This document shows, piece after piece, positions 34,947 to 45,081 of a stretch of 64,000 bases of DNA. Both the position numbers and the translations under genes were made by a program. The notes beneath the pieces are model-generated. The model saw only the letters and a program-made list of their open reading frames with translations. It made no database searches and was not told the origin of the DNA. The stretch is taken from positions 95,890-159,889 of the forward strand of contig NZ_BMNK01000019.1 of the NCBI RefSeq assembly GCF_014646515.1, given 5' to 3'. Every line of letters begins with the position of its first letter. Position 1 is the stretch's first letter. Source of the DNA: Nonomuraea glycinis (GTDB lineage Bacteria > Actinomycetota > Actinomycetes > Streptosporangiales > Streptosporangiaceae).

Positions 34947-34952
34947 TATGCT
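34947..34952 (+). promoter_or_regulatory. -10 box TATGCT for the leaderless HIT gene
   Basis: TATGCT ends 7 nt before the ATG at 34960, with TTGTCC upstream as a possible -35 (15-bp spacing, shorter than usual). An in-frame ATG at 34948 lies inside the -10 box and is therefore unlikely to be the start. Confidence 0.5.
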
Positions 34953-34959
34953 GCTAGAT

Positions 34960-35490
34960 ATGCACGATCAGGCAGGAGCCGGGGAGCCGGACAACTTCCA
35001 GCGTCTGTGGACCCCGCATCGGATGGCCTACATCAAGGGCGAGAACAAGCCGACGGGGTCGGGGCCGGAGGACGGCTGCCCGTTCGACGCGATCCCCAAG
35101 ATGAGCGACGAGGACGGCCTGGTCGTCGCCAGGGGCGAGGTGGTCTACGCGGTGCTCAACCTCTACCCCTACAACTCCGGCCACCTGATGGTCGTGCCCT
35201 ACCGCCACGTGTCGGACTACGACGAGCTCGACGGCGCGGAGCTCTGCGAGCTGGGGGAGTTCACCCAGCGGTCGGTGCGGGCGCTGCGCGCGGCCAGTGG
35301 CGCGCAGGGCTTCAACGTCGGCATGAACCTCGGCCATGTGGCGGGCGCGGGCATCGCCGCCCACCTGCATCAGCACATCGTGCCGAGGTGGGGCGGCGAC
35401 ACCAACTTCATGCCGGTGGTCGCGCAGACCAAGGTGCTGCCGCAGCTGCTGCGCGACACGCGGCAACTGCTCGCCGACACCTGGCGGTGA
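34960..35490 (+). CDS. HIT family hydrolase/phosphorylase (Ap4A-type)
   Basis: 176 residues. The histidine-triad motif HLHQHIVPRW (His135, 137, 139) is in place, with the fold core EVVYAVLNLYPYNSGHLMVVPYRHVSDYDEL and GFNVGMNLGHVAGAGI. A CPFD segment after residue 40 matches actinobacterial HIT proteins of the Rv2613c group, reported to act on Ap4A. In mycobacteria this gene lies between thrS and pgsA, as here with insertions. It would remove dinucleotide by-products made by aminoacyl-tRNA synthetases. Confidence 0.9.
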   Translation: MHDQAGAGEPDNFQRLWTPHRMAYIKGENKPTGSGPEDGCPFDAIPKMSDEDGLVVARGEVVYAVLNLYPYNSGHLMVVPYRHVSDYDELDGAELCELGEFTQRSVRALRAASGAQGFNVGMNLGHVAGAGIAAHLHQHIVPRWGGDTNFMPVVAQTKVLPQLLRDTRQLLADTWR

Positions 35491-35503
35491 CCGGGCGGGC
35501 CGA

Positions 35504-37069
35504 TCAGGGCGACTTCACCTTGATCTTGACCGCCTTGCTCTCGTGGTGCAGGCGGTCCAGCGCCGTCACCAGGTAGGTGCCGGGGGACTTGGCGGTGAAC
35601 GCCGGGTCGGACACCACGGCGACCAGGTTGCGGGCGTCGGTGGTGTGGCAGTCCTTGCCGGACTTCGGCACCTGGTAGACGGCGTACGAGCGCGCTCCCG
35701 CCGTGGCGGGCCACGACACGGCCATGCCCGCGGCCTTGACGCCCGACGGCGCGGCCGGGGCCTGGCCGCCGCGCTCCTTCATGAGGGGGAGCAGGGCCGG
35801 GCGGCCGTAGTGCGCCTTGGCGACCCGGTCGATGGCGCCCAGCGGGTTGGTCAGCAGTTGCTTGCCGCTGAAGTAGACGTCGCCGTCGATCTGCTTGTGC
35901 TTGCGGTTGAGCGTCAGGTGAGCCGGCAGCTCGCCCGGCTTGGTCCAGGCGGCCTCGTCCTTGGCGCCGACCCGGTAGAGGGCCTGGCCGATGTAGAGGT
36001 GGACGTCGGTCCCCTTGACGGCCTCGGCCCACCAGGGAGCGAGTGCCTGGTAGCTGGCCGTCTTGTGGCCGCGCGACCAGTAGAGCTGGGGCATCACGTA
36101 GTCGACGGTGCCGGCCTTGATCCAGGCGCGGGCGTCGGCGTAGATGGCGTCGTAGGCGGACATGCCGCCGGTGTCGGAGCCACTCGGGTCGTTGGACTTG
36201 TTGCGCCAGATGCCGAACGGGCTGACGCCGAACTTGACGTGCCCCTTGGTGGCGTGGACGGCCTTGTCGACCTCGGCGATGAGCTTGTTGACGTTCTGGC
36301 GGCGCCAGTCGGCCAGCTTCTTGCCCTTGCCATACTTTGTAAAGGCGGCGGCGTCGTCGAACGTGGCGCCCTGCGCCGGGTAGGGATAGAAGTAGTCGTC
36401 GAAGTGCACGCCGTCGATGTCGTACCTCTTCACGACGTCGGTGACGACCTTGATGACATGGTCGCGGACCTGCGGCAGGCCGGGGTTGAAATAGACGCGG
36501 TCGCCGTATTTGACGGTCCAGTCCGGGTGCCGGCGCGCGGGGTGGTTCGACGGAAGCTTGGAGACGTCCGCGTCGTAGGAGGCGCGGTACGGGTTGAACC
36601 AGGCGTGGAACTCCATACCCCGCTTGCGCGACTCCTGGATGAGGAACGGCAGCGGGTCCCAGCCCGGGTCCTTGCCCGCGGTGCCGGTGAGGAAGCGCGA
36701 CCACGGCTCGATCGACGACTTGTAGATCGCGTCGGCGGCCGGCCGGACCTGCACGAAGACCGCGTTGAGCCGGCGTTGGGCGGCGGCGTCGAGCAACTTG
36801 ACGTACTCGGCCTTCTGGCGCTCGACCGCCAGGCCCGTACGGGAGGGCCAGTCGATGTTCTGGACGGTGGCGATCCACACCCCGCGCAGTTGTCGTTTGG
36901 GGTATCGGGCGTCGGCCGTGCAGGCGGCGGTCTCCACCGTCTCGGTCGTCTTCTTCTTGGCCGCGGTGGCCGCCGTGCTCTGGTCAGCTCCGGGGCCGAA
37001 GGCGTAGGCGGCACTGGTGGAGACGATCGCGAGGGCGGCAACGGCTAGGAGTGGGCGTCCGGTTCGCAT
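35504..37069 (-). CDS. Secreted GHL10 (YngK-type) glycoside hydrolase-like protein
   Basis: 521 residues with a signal peptide (RTGRPLLAVAALAIVSTSAAYA). The catalytic-type barrel starts at residue about 60 (LRGVWIATVQNIDWPSRTGL) and includes FVQVRPAADAIYKS, GMEFHAWFNPYRA, DIDGVHFDDYFYPYP, VKFGVSPFGIWRN and VDYVMPQLYWSR, the DUF187/GHL10 pattern; the acidic residues of HFDDYF are likely catalytic. A C-terminal fibronectin-III-like region (PAAPSGVKAAGMAVSWPA) may bind glycan. Substrate unproven. It ends 13 bp from the convergent HIT gene. Confidence 0.85.
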   Translation of the reverse strand: MRTGRPLLAVAALAIVSTSAAYAFGPGADQSTAATAAKKKTTETVETAACTADARYPKRQLRGVWIATVQNIDWPSRTGLAVERQKAEYVKLLDAAAQRRLNAVFVQVRPAADAIYKSSIEPWSRFLTGTAGKDPGWDPLPFLIQESRKRGMEFHAWFNPYRASYDADVSKLPSNHPARRHPDWTVKYGDRVYFNPGLPQVRDHVIKVVTDVVKRYDIDGVHFDDYFYPYPAQGATFDDAAAFTKYGKGKKLADWRRQNVNKLIAEVDKAVHATKGHVKFGVSPFGIWRNKSNDPSGSDTGGMSAYDAIYADARAWIKAGTVDYVMPQLYWSRGHKTASYQALAPWWAEAVKGTDVHLYIGQALYRVGAKDEAAWTKPGELPAHLTLNRKHKQIDGDVYFSGKQLLTNPLGAIDRVAKAHYGRPALLPLMKERGGQAPAAPSGVKAAGMAVSWPATAGARSYAVYQVPKSGKDCHTTDARNLVAVVSDPAFTAKSPGTYLVTALDRLHHESKAVKIKVKSP

Positions 37070-37159
37070 AATGCCACCCAGTGTGACATCAGGTCCGGCA
37101 TGCTCTGTACGGAAAAAGGAAATCGATTTGTGATGCTCCTGTGATGAAACGGTAGGCGT

Positions 37160-37187
37160 GGGCCGGGAGGGATGACCCTCCCGGCCC
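37160..37187. terminator. Hairpin terminator after the EF-G-like gene
   Basis: Perfect 12-bp arms 37160-37171 and 37176-37187 with loop ATGA, only 5 bp after the minus-strand stop. No T-tract follows, as is usual for GC-rich actinomycete terminators. It separates the EF-G-like gene from the GHL10 gene on the same strand. Confidence 0.75.
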
Positions 37188-37192
37188 CCTGC

Positions 37193-39331
37193 TCACTCCG
37201 TCTCCGCCACCTTGCCCGCCAGATGCTGCGGCAGCGGCTCGTAGCGCAGGAACGCGCGGTGGAAGCTCCCGGTGCCGTGCGACATGGACCGCAGGTCGAT
37301 CGCGTAGCGGGTGAGCTCCAGCTCCGGCACCTCGGCCTTGACCAGGGTGCGTCCGGTGCCGACCGGCTCGGTGCCCAGCACCCGCCCGCGGCGCGCGGAC
37401 AGGTCGGACATCACCGCACCGACGTGGTCGTCGGCGACCAGCACCGACAGCTCGTCCACCGGCTCCAGCAGCAGCGTCGACACCTTGGAGGCGGCCTCCT
37501 TCAGCGCGAGCTGGCCGGCGATCTGGAAGGCCATGTCGGAGGAGTCCACCGAGTGCGCCTTGCCGTCGTACAGGGTGACGCGCACGTCCACCATCGGGTA
37601 GCCGGCGACGACGCCCCGCTCCATCTGCGCCCGTACGCCCTTCTCCACCGACGGGATGAACTGCCTGGGCACCACGCCGCCGACGATCTTGTCGACGAAC
37701 TGGAACCCGCCGCCGGACGGCAGCGGCTCGACCTCGAGGTGGCAGATGGCGTACTGGCCGTGGCCGCCGGTCTGCTTGACGTTGCGGCCCATCGCCTGGC
37801 ACTTGCCGCCGAACGTCTCGCGCAGCGGCACCCGCAGCTCGACCCGCTCGACCTCGACGCCGTGGCGCTTGGACAGGCGGTCCAGCAGCACGTCGGTGTG
37901 GGCCTCGCCCATGCACCACAGCACGAGCTGGCGGGTCTCGGGGTTGTTCTCCAGGCGCAGGGTCGGATCCTCGGCCACCAGCCGGCCCAGCGCCTGGGAG
38001 AGCTTGTCCTCGTCGGCCTTGGACTTGGCGCGGATCGCGATCGGCAGCAGCGGCTCCGGCATGCTCCAGGGGGTTATCAGCAGGGGCCGGTCGACGTCGG
38101 AGAGCGTGTCGCCGGTCTCGGCCCTGGACAGCTTGGCGACGGCGATGATGTCGCCGGCCACGCCCTTGGCCGCACCGCGCTGCTGCTTGCCCAGGGGGCA
38201 GGTCAAGGCGCCGATGCGCTCGTCGAGGTCATGGTCCTCGTGCCCGCGGTCGGCCAGGCCGTGCCCGGAGACGTGCACGGTCATGTCGGGCCGCAGGGTG
38301 CCGGAGAAGATGCGGACCAGGCTGATACGGCCCACGTACGGGTCGCTGGTGGTCTTGACGACCTCGGCGACCAGCGGGCCCTCGGCGTCGCAGGAGATGC
38401 CCTGGACCGGCTTGCCGTCGAGGGTGGTGATCTCGGGCATCGGGTGTTCGAGCGGTGCGGGGAACCCCTGGGCGATGAGCTCCAGCAGCTCGGTCGCGCC
38501 GACGCCGAGCCCGCTGCAGAGCACGGGGTAGAAGCTGCCCCGGGCGACGGCCTTCTCCAGATCGTCGATGAGGACGGCGGTGTCGATCTCCTCCCCTTCG
38601 AGGTAGCGCTCCATGAGCGACTCGTCCTCGCTCTCCTGGATGATCCCTTCGAGCAGGACGCCGCGATGCTCCTCGATCTGGGCCTGATATTCCGTCCCCG
38701 GGTCCTTCTCGGTGCGGGAGCCGGTGGCGTAGTTGTAGAACTTCTGCGTCAGCAGCCCGATCAGGCCGTTCACATGCCCGTTGGTGATCACTGGCAGGTA
38801 GAGGGGGGCGACCCCGTCGCCGAAGGCGTCCTGGCAGGTGGCCAGCACCTCGTCGAAGTCCGCCCGCTGGTGGTCGATCTTGGTGATCACGACGGCTCTG
38901 GGCATGCCGACCTGGGCGCACTCCTCCCACAGCATCCGCGTCAGGCCGTCGACGCCGTCGCAGGCGGACACGACGAACAGGGCGGCGTCGGCGGCGCGCA
39001 GCCCGGCGCGCAGGTCGCCCACGAAGTCGGCGTAGCCGGGAGTGTCCAGGAGATTGATCTTGATACCGGTGTACGTGAGCGGCGCCAGGGTGAGGTTGAC
39101 CGAGCGCTGCTGGCGGACCTCGACCTCGTCGAAGTCGCTGACGGTGTTGCCGTCCTCCACCCGGCCGGTGCGCTGGATCGTGCCGGTGGCGGCCAGGAGC
39201 TGCTCGACCAGGGTGGTCTTGCCCGATCCTGAGTGGCCGACCAGGACGACATTGCGTATCGCGTCCGCCCTGTCGGCCGCTGGTGCCCTGCCCGCGGCTC
39301 CCATGGCACCGGTTGCGTGCTTCTCCGCCAC
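37193..39331 (-). CDS. fusA2: Elongation factor G-like GTPase (FusA2 type)
   Basis: 712 residues from GTG at 39331, with GGGAGG five bases upstream. GTPase motifs: G1 GHSGSGKTTL (canonical EF-G has AHIDAGKTT), G3 DTPGYADF, G4 TKID; domains II-V follow, ending LRSMSHGTGSFHRAFLRYEPLP. The altered P-loop, shortened switch I and lack of the exact EF-G signature place it with EF-G-like proteins (Rv0120c/EF-G2 group), whose ribosomal role is unclear and which lack normal translocase activity in mycobacteria. It stands alone, divergent from pgsA. Confidence 0.88.
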   Translation of the reverse strand: MAEKHATGAMGAAGRAPAADRADAIRNVVLVGHSGSGKTTLVEQLLAATGTIQRTGRVEDGNTVSDFDEVEVRQQRSVNLTLAPLTYTGIKINLLDTPGYADFVGDLRAGLRAADAALFVVSACDGVDGLTRMLWEECAQVGMPRAVVITKIDHQRADFDEVLATCQDAFGDGVAPLYLPVITNGHVNGLIGLLTQKFYNYATGSRTEKDPGTEYQAQIEEHRGVLLEGIIQESEDESLMERYLEGEEIDTAVLIDDLEKAVARGSFYPVLCSGLGVGATELLELIAQGFPAPLEHPMPEITTLDGKPVQGISCDAEGPLVAEVVKTTSDPYVGRISLVRIFSGTLRPDMTVHVSGHGLADRGHEDHDLDERIGALTCPLGKQQRGAAKGVAGDIIAVAKLSRAETGDTLSDVDRPLLITPWSMPEPLLPIAIRAKSKADEDKLSQALGRLVAEDPTLRLENNPETRQLVLWCMGEAHTDVLLDRLSKRHGVEVERVELRVPLRETFGGKCQAMGRNVKQTGGHGQYAICHLEVEPLPSGGGFQFVDKIVGGVVPRQFIPSVEKGVRAQMERGVVAGYPMVDVRVTLYDGKAHSVDSSDMAFQIAGQLALKEAASKVSTLLLEPVDELSVLVADDHVGAVMSDLSARRGRVLGTEPVGTGRTLVKAEVPELELTRYAIDLRSMSHGTGSFHRAFLRYEPLPQHLAGKVAETE

Positions 39332-39498
39332 ATCCGCCTCCCGCGTCGTCGTTGTGCGTGCCAACGCCGCGCCCGCACGGAGGGGATCAGGACCGCATGG
39401 ACGCGGTGTGTTCACCAAATACCCCTGTGGCGGATATCACAAGAGGGGTGAAGCAAAGAAAGTGGTCGGCCGCCGGATGGCCTACGATCGACAGCGCG

Positions 39499-40101
39499 AT
39501 GCTGAAACTCCTGCGCCCGGCCATGACCCGGATACTCACCCCCCTGGGCAGGGCCCTGGTCCGCCGTGGGATCGGCCCGAACGCCGTCACCGCGATCGGC
39601 ACCCTGGGCACCGTGGTCTCCGCCCTGCTCTTCTTCCCGTTGGGACAGCTGCCCGTGGGCGCTGTCGTGATCACTGTCTTCGTGCTGTTCGACCTGCTCG
39701 ACGGCCTGGTGGCGCGGATGGGCGGGGGAGGGGGCAGCACCTGGGGGGCGTTCCTGGACTCCACGCTCGACCGGGTGGCGGACGCCGCCATCTTCGCCGG
39801 GCTGATCCTCTACTTCGTGTCCACCGGTGACGCGCTGCTGACCGCGGTGACGCTGTTCTGCCTGGTGGCCGGCCTGCTGGTGTCCTACGCGAAGGCGCGG
39901 GCCGAAGGGCTCGGGCTGACCTGCGACGTGGGCCTGGCCGAGCGGCCGGAGCGGCTGGTGGTGGTGCTGGTCGCCGCCTGCTTCGGCGGGCTGGGTGTGC
40001 CCTACATCCTGGCGGCCGGCATGTGGTTGCTCGCGGCGGCCAGTGCCGTCACCGTTGTGCAGCGTGTGGTCCATGTCTATCGGCAGACGAGGGAGCGATG
40101 A
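39499..40101 (+). CDS. pgsA: CDP-alcohol phosphatidyltransferase, PI-phosphate synthase
   Basis: 200 residues, about six membrane helices. The CDP-alcohol phosphotransferase signature D-x2-DG-x2-AR-x8-G-x3-D-x3-D is complete (DLLDGLVARMGGGGG, then GAFLDSTLD). In actinobacteria the copy at the head of the PIM operon condenses CDP-diacylglycerol with inositol-phosphate. Start ATG at 39499; TACGAT at 39484-39489 is 9 nt upstream. It overlaps the acyltransferase gene by ATGA, first gene of a four-gene coupled operon for phosphatidylinositol mannosides. Confidence 0.92.
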   Translation: MLKLLRPAMTRILTPLGRALVRRGIGPNAVTAIGTLGTVVSALLFFPLGQLPVGAVVITVFVLFDLLDGLVARMGGGGGSTWGAFLDSTLDRVADAAIFAGLILYFVSTGDALLTAVTLFCLVAGLLVSYAKARAEGLGLTCDVGLAERPERLVVVLVAACFGGLGVPYILAAGMWLLAAASAVTVVQRVVHVYRQTRER

Positions 40102-41006
40102 GCGACAAGCCGTCAGTCACCGATCGCGTCGTGGCCGCGGGGTTCGCGGCCGGTTGGACGCTGGTCCCGCTGCTGCCCGAGCGGCCGACCGCCGCGGCGT
40201 TCCGGTTCATGGCCGATCGGGTGTGGCGCAAGGGCGGCAAGTCCGTGCGCCGGCTGGAGACCAACCTCGCCAGGGTGACCGGGCTGGACCCCGGCAGCCA
40301 TGAGCTCCGCGAGCTGAGCAAAGCCGGCATGCGCTCGTACTTCCGTTATTTTCATGAGATTTTCCGGTTGCCGAAGATGGCCACCGAGGAGGTCGTCCGG
40401 CGCACCCACGTGATCGGCGCCGAGCACGTGCACGACAACGTGGCCGCGGGCCGCGGCGTGGTGCTCGCGCTGCCGCACATGGGCAACTGGGACCAGGCGG
40501 GAGCCTGGCTGGTGGGGGTGGGGCATCCGTTCACCACGGTCGCCGAGCGCCTCAAGCCGGAGTCGCTGTTCCACCGCTATGTGCGCTTCCGTGAGGGTCT
40601 CGGCATGGAGGTGCTGCCGCTGACCGGCGGCGACGGGCACAACTTCGGCACGCTGGCCACCCGCGTGCGCAAGGGCGGCGTGGTCTGCCTGCCGGCCGAG
40701 CGTGACCTCACCAAGAGCGGCATCGAGGTGGAGTTCTTCGGCGCGACCACCAAGGTGCCCGCCGGGCCGCCGCTGCTGGCCGTGCAGACGGGCGCGGCGC
40801 TGCTGCCGGCCACCGTCTACTTCGTCGGCGACGACTGGGGCATCCACATCCACGAGGAGATCCCGGTCCCGGCCGAGGGCACCCGCCAGGAGAAGGTGGC
40901 GGCCGTGGCGCAGGGGATGGCCGGCGTGTTCGAGAAGGGCATCGCCGAGCACCCGGAGGACTGGCACATGCTGCAGCGGCTGTGGCTGGAGGATCTGCGC
41001 CCATGA
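40098..41006 (+). CDS. Phosphatidylinositol mannoside acyltransferase (PatA-like)
   Basis: 302 residues, LpxL/HtrB-type lysophospholipid acyltransferase fold. The catalytic H-x4-D is HMGNWD near residue 130, with FTTVAERLKPESLFHRYVRFREGLG and GGVVCLPAERDLTKSGIEVEFFG later. In mycobacteria the homologue (Rv2611c, PatA) acylates the mannose of PIM. Start ATG at 40098 overlaps the pgsA stop; its stop overlaps the pimA start. Peripheral membrane location expected. Confidence 0.92.
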   Translation: MSDKPSVTDRVVAAGFAAGWTLVPLLPERPTAAAFRFMADRVWRKGGKSVRRLETNLARVTGLDPGSHELRELSKAGMRSYFRYFHEIFRLPKMATEEVVRRTHVIGAEHVHDNVAAGRGVVLALPHMGNWDQAGAWLVGVGHPFTTVAERLKPESLFHRYVRFREGLGMEVLPLTGGDGHNFGTLATRVRKGGVVCLPAERDLTKSGIEVEFFGATTKVPAGPPLLAVQTGAALLPATVYFVGDDWGIHIHEEIPVPAEGTRQEKVAAVAQGMAGVFEKGIAEHPEDWHMLQRLWLEDLRP

Positions 41007-42133
41007 AGGTCGGCATCGTCTGCCCGTATTCGTGGGACATGCCGGGCGGCGTCAAGCAGCACGTCGACGACCTGGCCCAGGCGCTGATCGCGCACGGGCA
41101 CGACGTCTCGGTGATCGCGCCGGCCAGCGAGGACGACGAGCTGCCTCCTTACGTGACCGGAGCCGGCCGGGCGGTGCCGGTGCCCTACAACGGGTCGGTG
41201 GCCCGGATGTCGTTCGGGTTCATCTCGGCGGCGCGGGTGCGGCGCTGGGTGCGCGACGGCGGCTTCGACGTGCTGCACATCCATGAGCCGCTGGTGCCGA
41301 GCCTGGGCGTGCTGGCCTGCTGGGCGGCCAAGGGGCCGATCGTGGCGACCTTCCACGCCTCGTGGGTGCGCTCGCGGGCGATCGCGATGGCCGAGCCGTT
41401 ACTGCGCAGCGCGCTGGAGAAGCTGAGCGGGCGCATCGCGGTCTCCGACGCGGCCAGGAAGAGCCTGGTCGAGCAGTTCGGCGGCGACAGCGTGCTGATC
41501 CCCAACGGGGTGACGGTCGGCCGCTACACCAAGGCCGAGCCGCTCGACGGCTGGGGAGCCGACGGCGCGACGATCGGCTTCCTGGGCCGGATGGACGAGG
41601 AGCGCAAGGGCCTGCCGATCCTGCTGGAGGCGTTCAAACTGCTGGCCGCCGACCGGCCGGAGCTGAAGCTGCTGATCGCCGGGCCCGGTGACGCCAAGGA
41701 CGTCTACGACCGGGTGCCCAAGCGGTTCCACGACCGGGTCACGGTGCTCGGCATGGTGAGCGAGGCCGACAAGATCCGCGCCTACCATTCGGTCGACGTC
41801 TTCTGCGCGCCCAACACGCGGGGCGAGAGCTTCGGCATCGTGCTGGCCGAGGCGATGGCCTCCGGCGCCACGGTGCTGGCCAGTGACATCCCCGCGTTCC
41901 GGCGGGTGCTCGGCGACGGTCAGGCGGGCGCGCTGTTCGCCAACGGCGACGCCGCGTCGCTCGCCCGCGAGGCGGGGGCGCTGCTCGACGCGCCCGAGCG
42001 GCGGGCCGAACTGGCGGAGGAGGCGCTGATCGCGGTCATGAAGTACGACTGGTCGACGGTGGCGCGTGACGTGGTGCGGGTGTATGAGACCGTGACGGCC
42101 GGTGGCGCCGGGCGGGTGGAGGAAGACCTGTGA
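41003..42133 (+). CDS. pimA: Phosphatidylinositol alpha-mannosyltransferase
   Basis: 376-residue GT4 glycosyltransferase. The N-terminal loop YSWDMPGGVKQHV binds the acceptor and GDP-mannose; ARWVRDGGFDVLHIHEPLVPSL-type residues follow. The C-terminal nucleotide-sugar site GESFGIVLAEAMASG holds the E-x7-E pair. It adds the first mannose to PI. Coupling by ATGA to the acyltransferase and by GTGA to the next gene is as in other actinomycetes. Full length, intact motifs. Confidence 0.95.
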   Translation: MKVGIVCPYSWDMPGGVKQHVDDLAQALIAHGHDVSVIAPASEDDELPPYVTGAGRAVPVPYNGSVARMSFGFISAARVRRWVRDGGFDVLHIHEPLVPSLGVLACWAAKGPIVATFHASWVRSRAIAMAEPLLRSALEKLSGRIAVSDAARKSLVEQFGGDSVLIPNGVTVGRYTKAEPLDGWGADGATIGFLGRMDEERKGLPILLEAFKLLAADRPELKLLIAGPGDAKDVYDRVPKRFHDRVTVLGMVSEADKIRAYHSVDVFCAPNTRGESFGIVLAEAMASGATVLASDIPAFRRVLGDGQAGALFANGDAASLAREAGALLDAPERRAELAEEALIAVMKYDWSTVARDVVRVYETVTAGGAGRVEEDL

Positions 42134-42672
42134 CATCCACCATGATCTTCCTGATCGTGGGCATCGTCGTGGTGCTCACGGCCGTCTACATCTCCTGGCG
42201 GGCGGGCCGCCTGGACCGGCTGCACATCCGCCTGGAGCTGGCCCGGGAGGCGCTGGAGGCGGCGCTGGTGCGGCGCCGGGCGGTGGTGCTGGAGCTGGCG
42301 GGCTCGCGGCTGCTCGACCCGGCCACCTCGCTGGTGCTCGCGGCGGCGGCGCACGAGGCCAGAATGGCGGGGCCGGAGGAGCGCGAGCACGCCGAGAGCG
42401 ACCTGTCGGGCGCCCTGCGCGCGGCGGTGGACCAGGAGCGGTTCCGGGAGAAGCTGTCGGAGTCCCCAGGCGGGCAGGACCTCCTGGAGGAGCTCGACGC
42501 GGCCGTGGCCAAGGTCGTCTACTCGCGCCGCTTCTACAACAACGCGGTGGGGGTCACCCGTACGGCGCAGCGCCGCTGGCTGGCCCGGACGCTGCGGCTG
42601 GCCGGGCACACCGACTATCCCCAATTCTTCGAGATTGATGACAATCCGCCCGCGGCCATGGCAACTGAATGA
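42130..42672 (+). CDS. LemA-like single-pass membrane protein
   Basis: 180 residues starting with GTG, overlapping the pimA stop. One N-terminal membrane helix (TMIFLIVGIVVVLTAVYISW) is followed by a helical cytoplasmic or outer domain. The motif YSRRFYNNAV with the downstream hydrophobic-aromatic helix resembles LemA, though the lengths differ. Its place at the end of the PIM operon is conserved among actinomycetes. Function unknown; a role at the membrane near PIM synthesis is only an inference. Confidence 0.65.
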   Translation: MTSTMIFLIVGIVVVLTAVYISWRAGRLDRLHIRLELAREALEAALVRRRAVVLELAGSRLLDPATSLVLAAAAHEARMAGPEEREHAESDLSGALRAAVDQERFREKLSESPGGQDLLEELDAAVAKVVYSRRFYNNAVGVTRTAQRRWLARTLRLAGHTDYPQFFEIDDNPPAAMATE

Positions 42673-42734
42673 CCTCAATTTGGATGGACCGGTAGGCTTC
42701 CTTCCGTTCTGGGCAAAAGCGGAGGAGTGGACAC

Positions 42735-43751
42735 GTGCGGCTACCCCGGATGATCACGGTGACACTTGCCGGAGTGGCTATCTTGATACCCACTGCGGCC
42801 TGCTCGTCCGACGAGCCCGCCGCAGGTCAGGCACCAGAGGCCAGCGTCTCCACCGGCCCGATCGAGGAGCCGGCGCCGGAGAAACTCCATCCCTTCACCG
42901 GCGAGCCCTTCGACGCGGCCAAACGCGTGATCGCCGTGAAGATCGAGAACACCGCGGCGGGCAAGCCGCAACTCGGGCTCAAGAGCGCCGACATCGTCTA
43001 CATCGAGCAGGTCGAGGCCGGCCTGACCCGCCTGATGGCGATCTTCTCCTCGAAGATCCCGCCCAAGGTGGGCCCGGTCCGCAGCGCCCGTATCTCCGAC
43101 CTGCACATCGCGCCGATGTTCGGCAAGCCCGCGTTCGCCTACTCCGGCGCGCAGACCAAGATGCTGCCGTTCATCGCCGAGGCGTCGCTGTTCGACGTCT
43201 CCGACAGCCGGGCGCCGGGCGCCTACTTCCGCCAGCCCGGCCGCTTCGCCCCTTACAACCTGTTCGCCAACACCAAGAAGCTGCTGTCGGCCGCGCCCAA
43301 GGCGACCAAGGCCAAGGATGTGGGCTTCACCTTCGGCGACGCGCCGGCCGAGGGCGGGATCGAGCGTAAGTCGTACACGGTCAAATGGCCCGCCGCGCGC
43401 TTCACCTTCGCCTGGTCCGACGCCAAGAAGCAGTGGCTGATCTGGCAGGACGGCAAGAAGGACATGGCCGCCGAGGGCGGCCAGCTCGGCGCGCCCACGA
43501 TCGTCGTCCAGTACACCAAGACCGAGCGCTCGGAGTTCCACGACAGCAACCAGAGCTACACGCCCCTCGTGCACACCACCGGCAAGGGCTCGGCGATCGT
43601 GCTGCGCGACGGCATGGCGTACAAGGCGAAGTGGGAGCGGGAATCCGAGGACGGGGGCACGACGTTCACCACAACGAGCGGCGAGCCACTGAACTTCGCT
43701 CCCGGCCAGGTCTGGGTGGCGCTCGCCAGCCGCAAGCCCGTGATTCCTTGA
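42735..43751 (+). CDS. DUF3048 (YerB-like) lipoprotein
   Basis: 338 residues. A lipoprotein signal ends in PTAACSS (lipidated Cys near residue 23). The DUF3048 core begins RVIAVKIENTAAGKPQLGLKSADIVYIEQVEAGLTRLMAIF and includes VGPVRSARISDLHIAPMF, FAYSGAQ and a C-terminal segment with FAPGQVWVAL. Such extracytoplasmic lipoproteins (B. subtilis YerB) have no established function. GGAGGAG lies eight bases before the GTG. It sits between the PIM operon and pdxS. Confidence 0.88.
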   Translation: MRLPRMITVTLAGVAILIPTAACSSDEPAAGQAPEASVSTGPIEEPAPEKLHPFTGEPFDAAKRVIAVKIENTAAGKPQLGLKSADIVYIEQVEAGLTRLMAIFSSKIPPKVGPVRSARISDLHIAPMFGKPAFAYSGAQTKMLPFIAEASLFDVSDSRAPGAYFRQPGRFAPYNLFANTKKLLSAAPKATKAKDVGFTFGDAPAEGGIERKSYTVKWPAARFTFAWSDAKKQWLIWQDGKKDMAAEGGQLGAPTIVVQYTKTERSEFHDSNQSYTPLVHTTGKGSAIVLRDGMAYKAKWERESEDGGTTFTTTSGEPLNFAPGQVWVALASRKPVIP

Positions 43752-43863
43752 CGTACGAAATTCTCCGCCATCGCTGACATGGTGATATGCGGGGAAAGAG
43801 TGCTTCAGGACCTACGATGGGTTTGATAACTTACCGTCCCCCCAGAGCTCGTGAAGGAAGACC

Positions 43864-44784
<921 letters not shown>

Positions 44785-44866
44785 TCGGCACGTCACGTTC
44801 GGCATGTTCACGTCGGCACGTTCACGTCGGCGCGTCAGGTCGGCATGTTCACGTCGGCGCGTCACG
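44785..44866 (+). repeat. Six 13-14 bp tandem repeats directly after pdxS
   Basis: Units start at 44785, 44799, 44813, 44827, 44840 and 44854, each opening TCGGCRYGT and ending mostly in CACG. The array starts at the first base after the TGA stop. With the terminator at 44966 it makes up most of the 297-bp gap before phoD; the remaining bases contain the AGGAAATTTCC palindrome. Confidence 0.75.
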
Positions 44867-44965
44867 TCGGTGCTGCCGTCCCGCCGGATGACATGATCGT
44901 CCGTGGCGGGCGGCCGAGCCGCCCCTGACGGGGCGTCGCGACGTGACGGTAGGAAATTTCCGATT

Positions 44966-44997
44966 AAGGCGACATCCGTGAAGGATGTCGCCTTTTT
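44966..44997 (+). terminator. Intrinsic terminator downstream of pdxS
   Basis: Perfect 12-bp arms 44966-44977 and 44983-44994 with a GTGAA loop, followed by a T run overlapping the second arm (44993-44997). It is the best canonical terminator of the window and ends the pdxS transcript before phoD. Confidence 0.85.
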
Positions 44998-45081
44998 CGT
45001 GTTGTGTGGAGTTCACTGCGTGGTCATCATGCCGAGTCAGGCTGTCGGTCGTCCCCGGCCTTGATCGTCCCAGGAGCACCC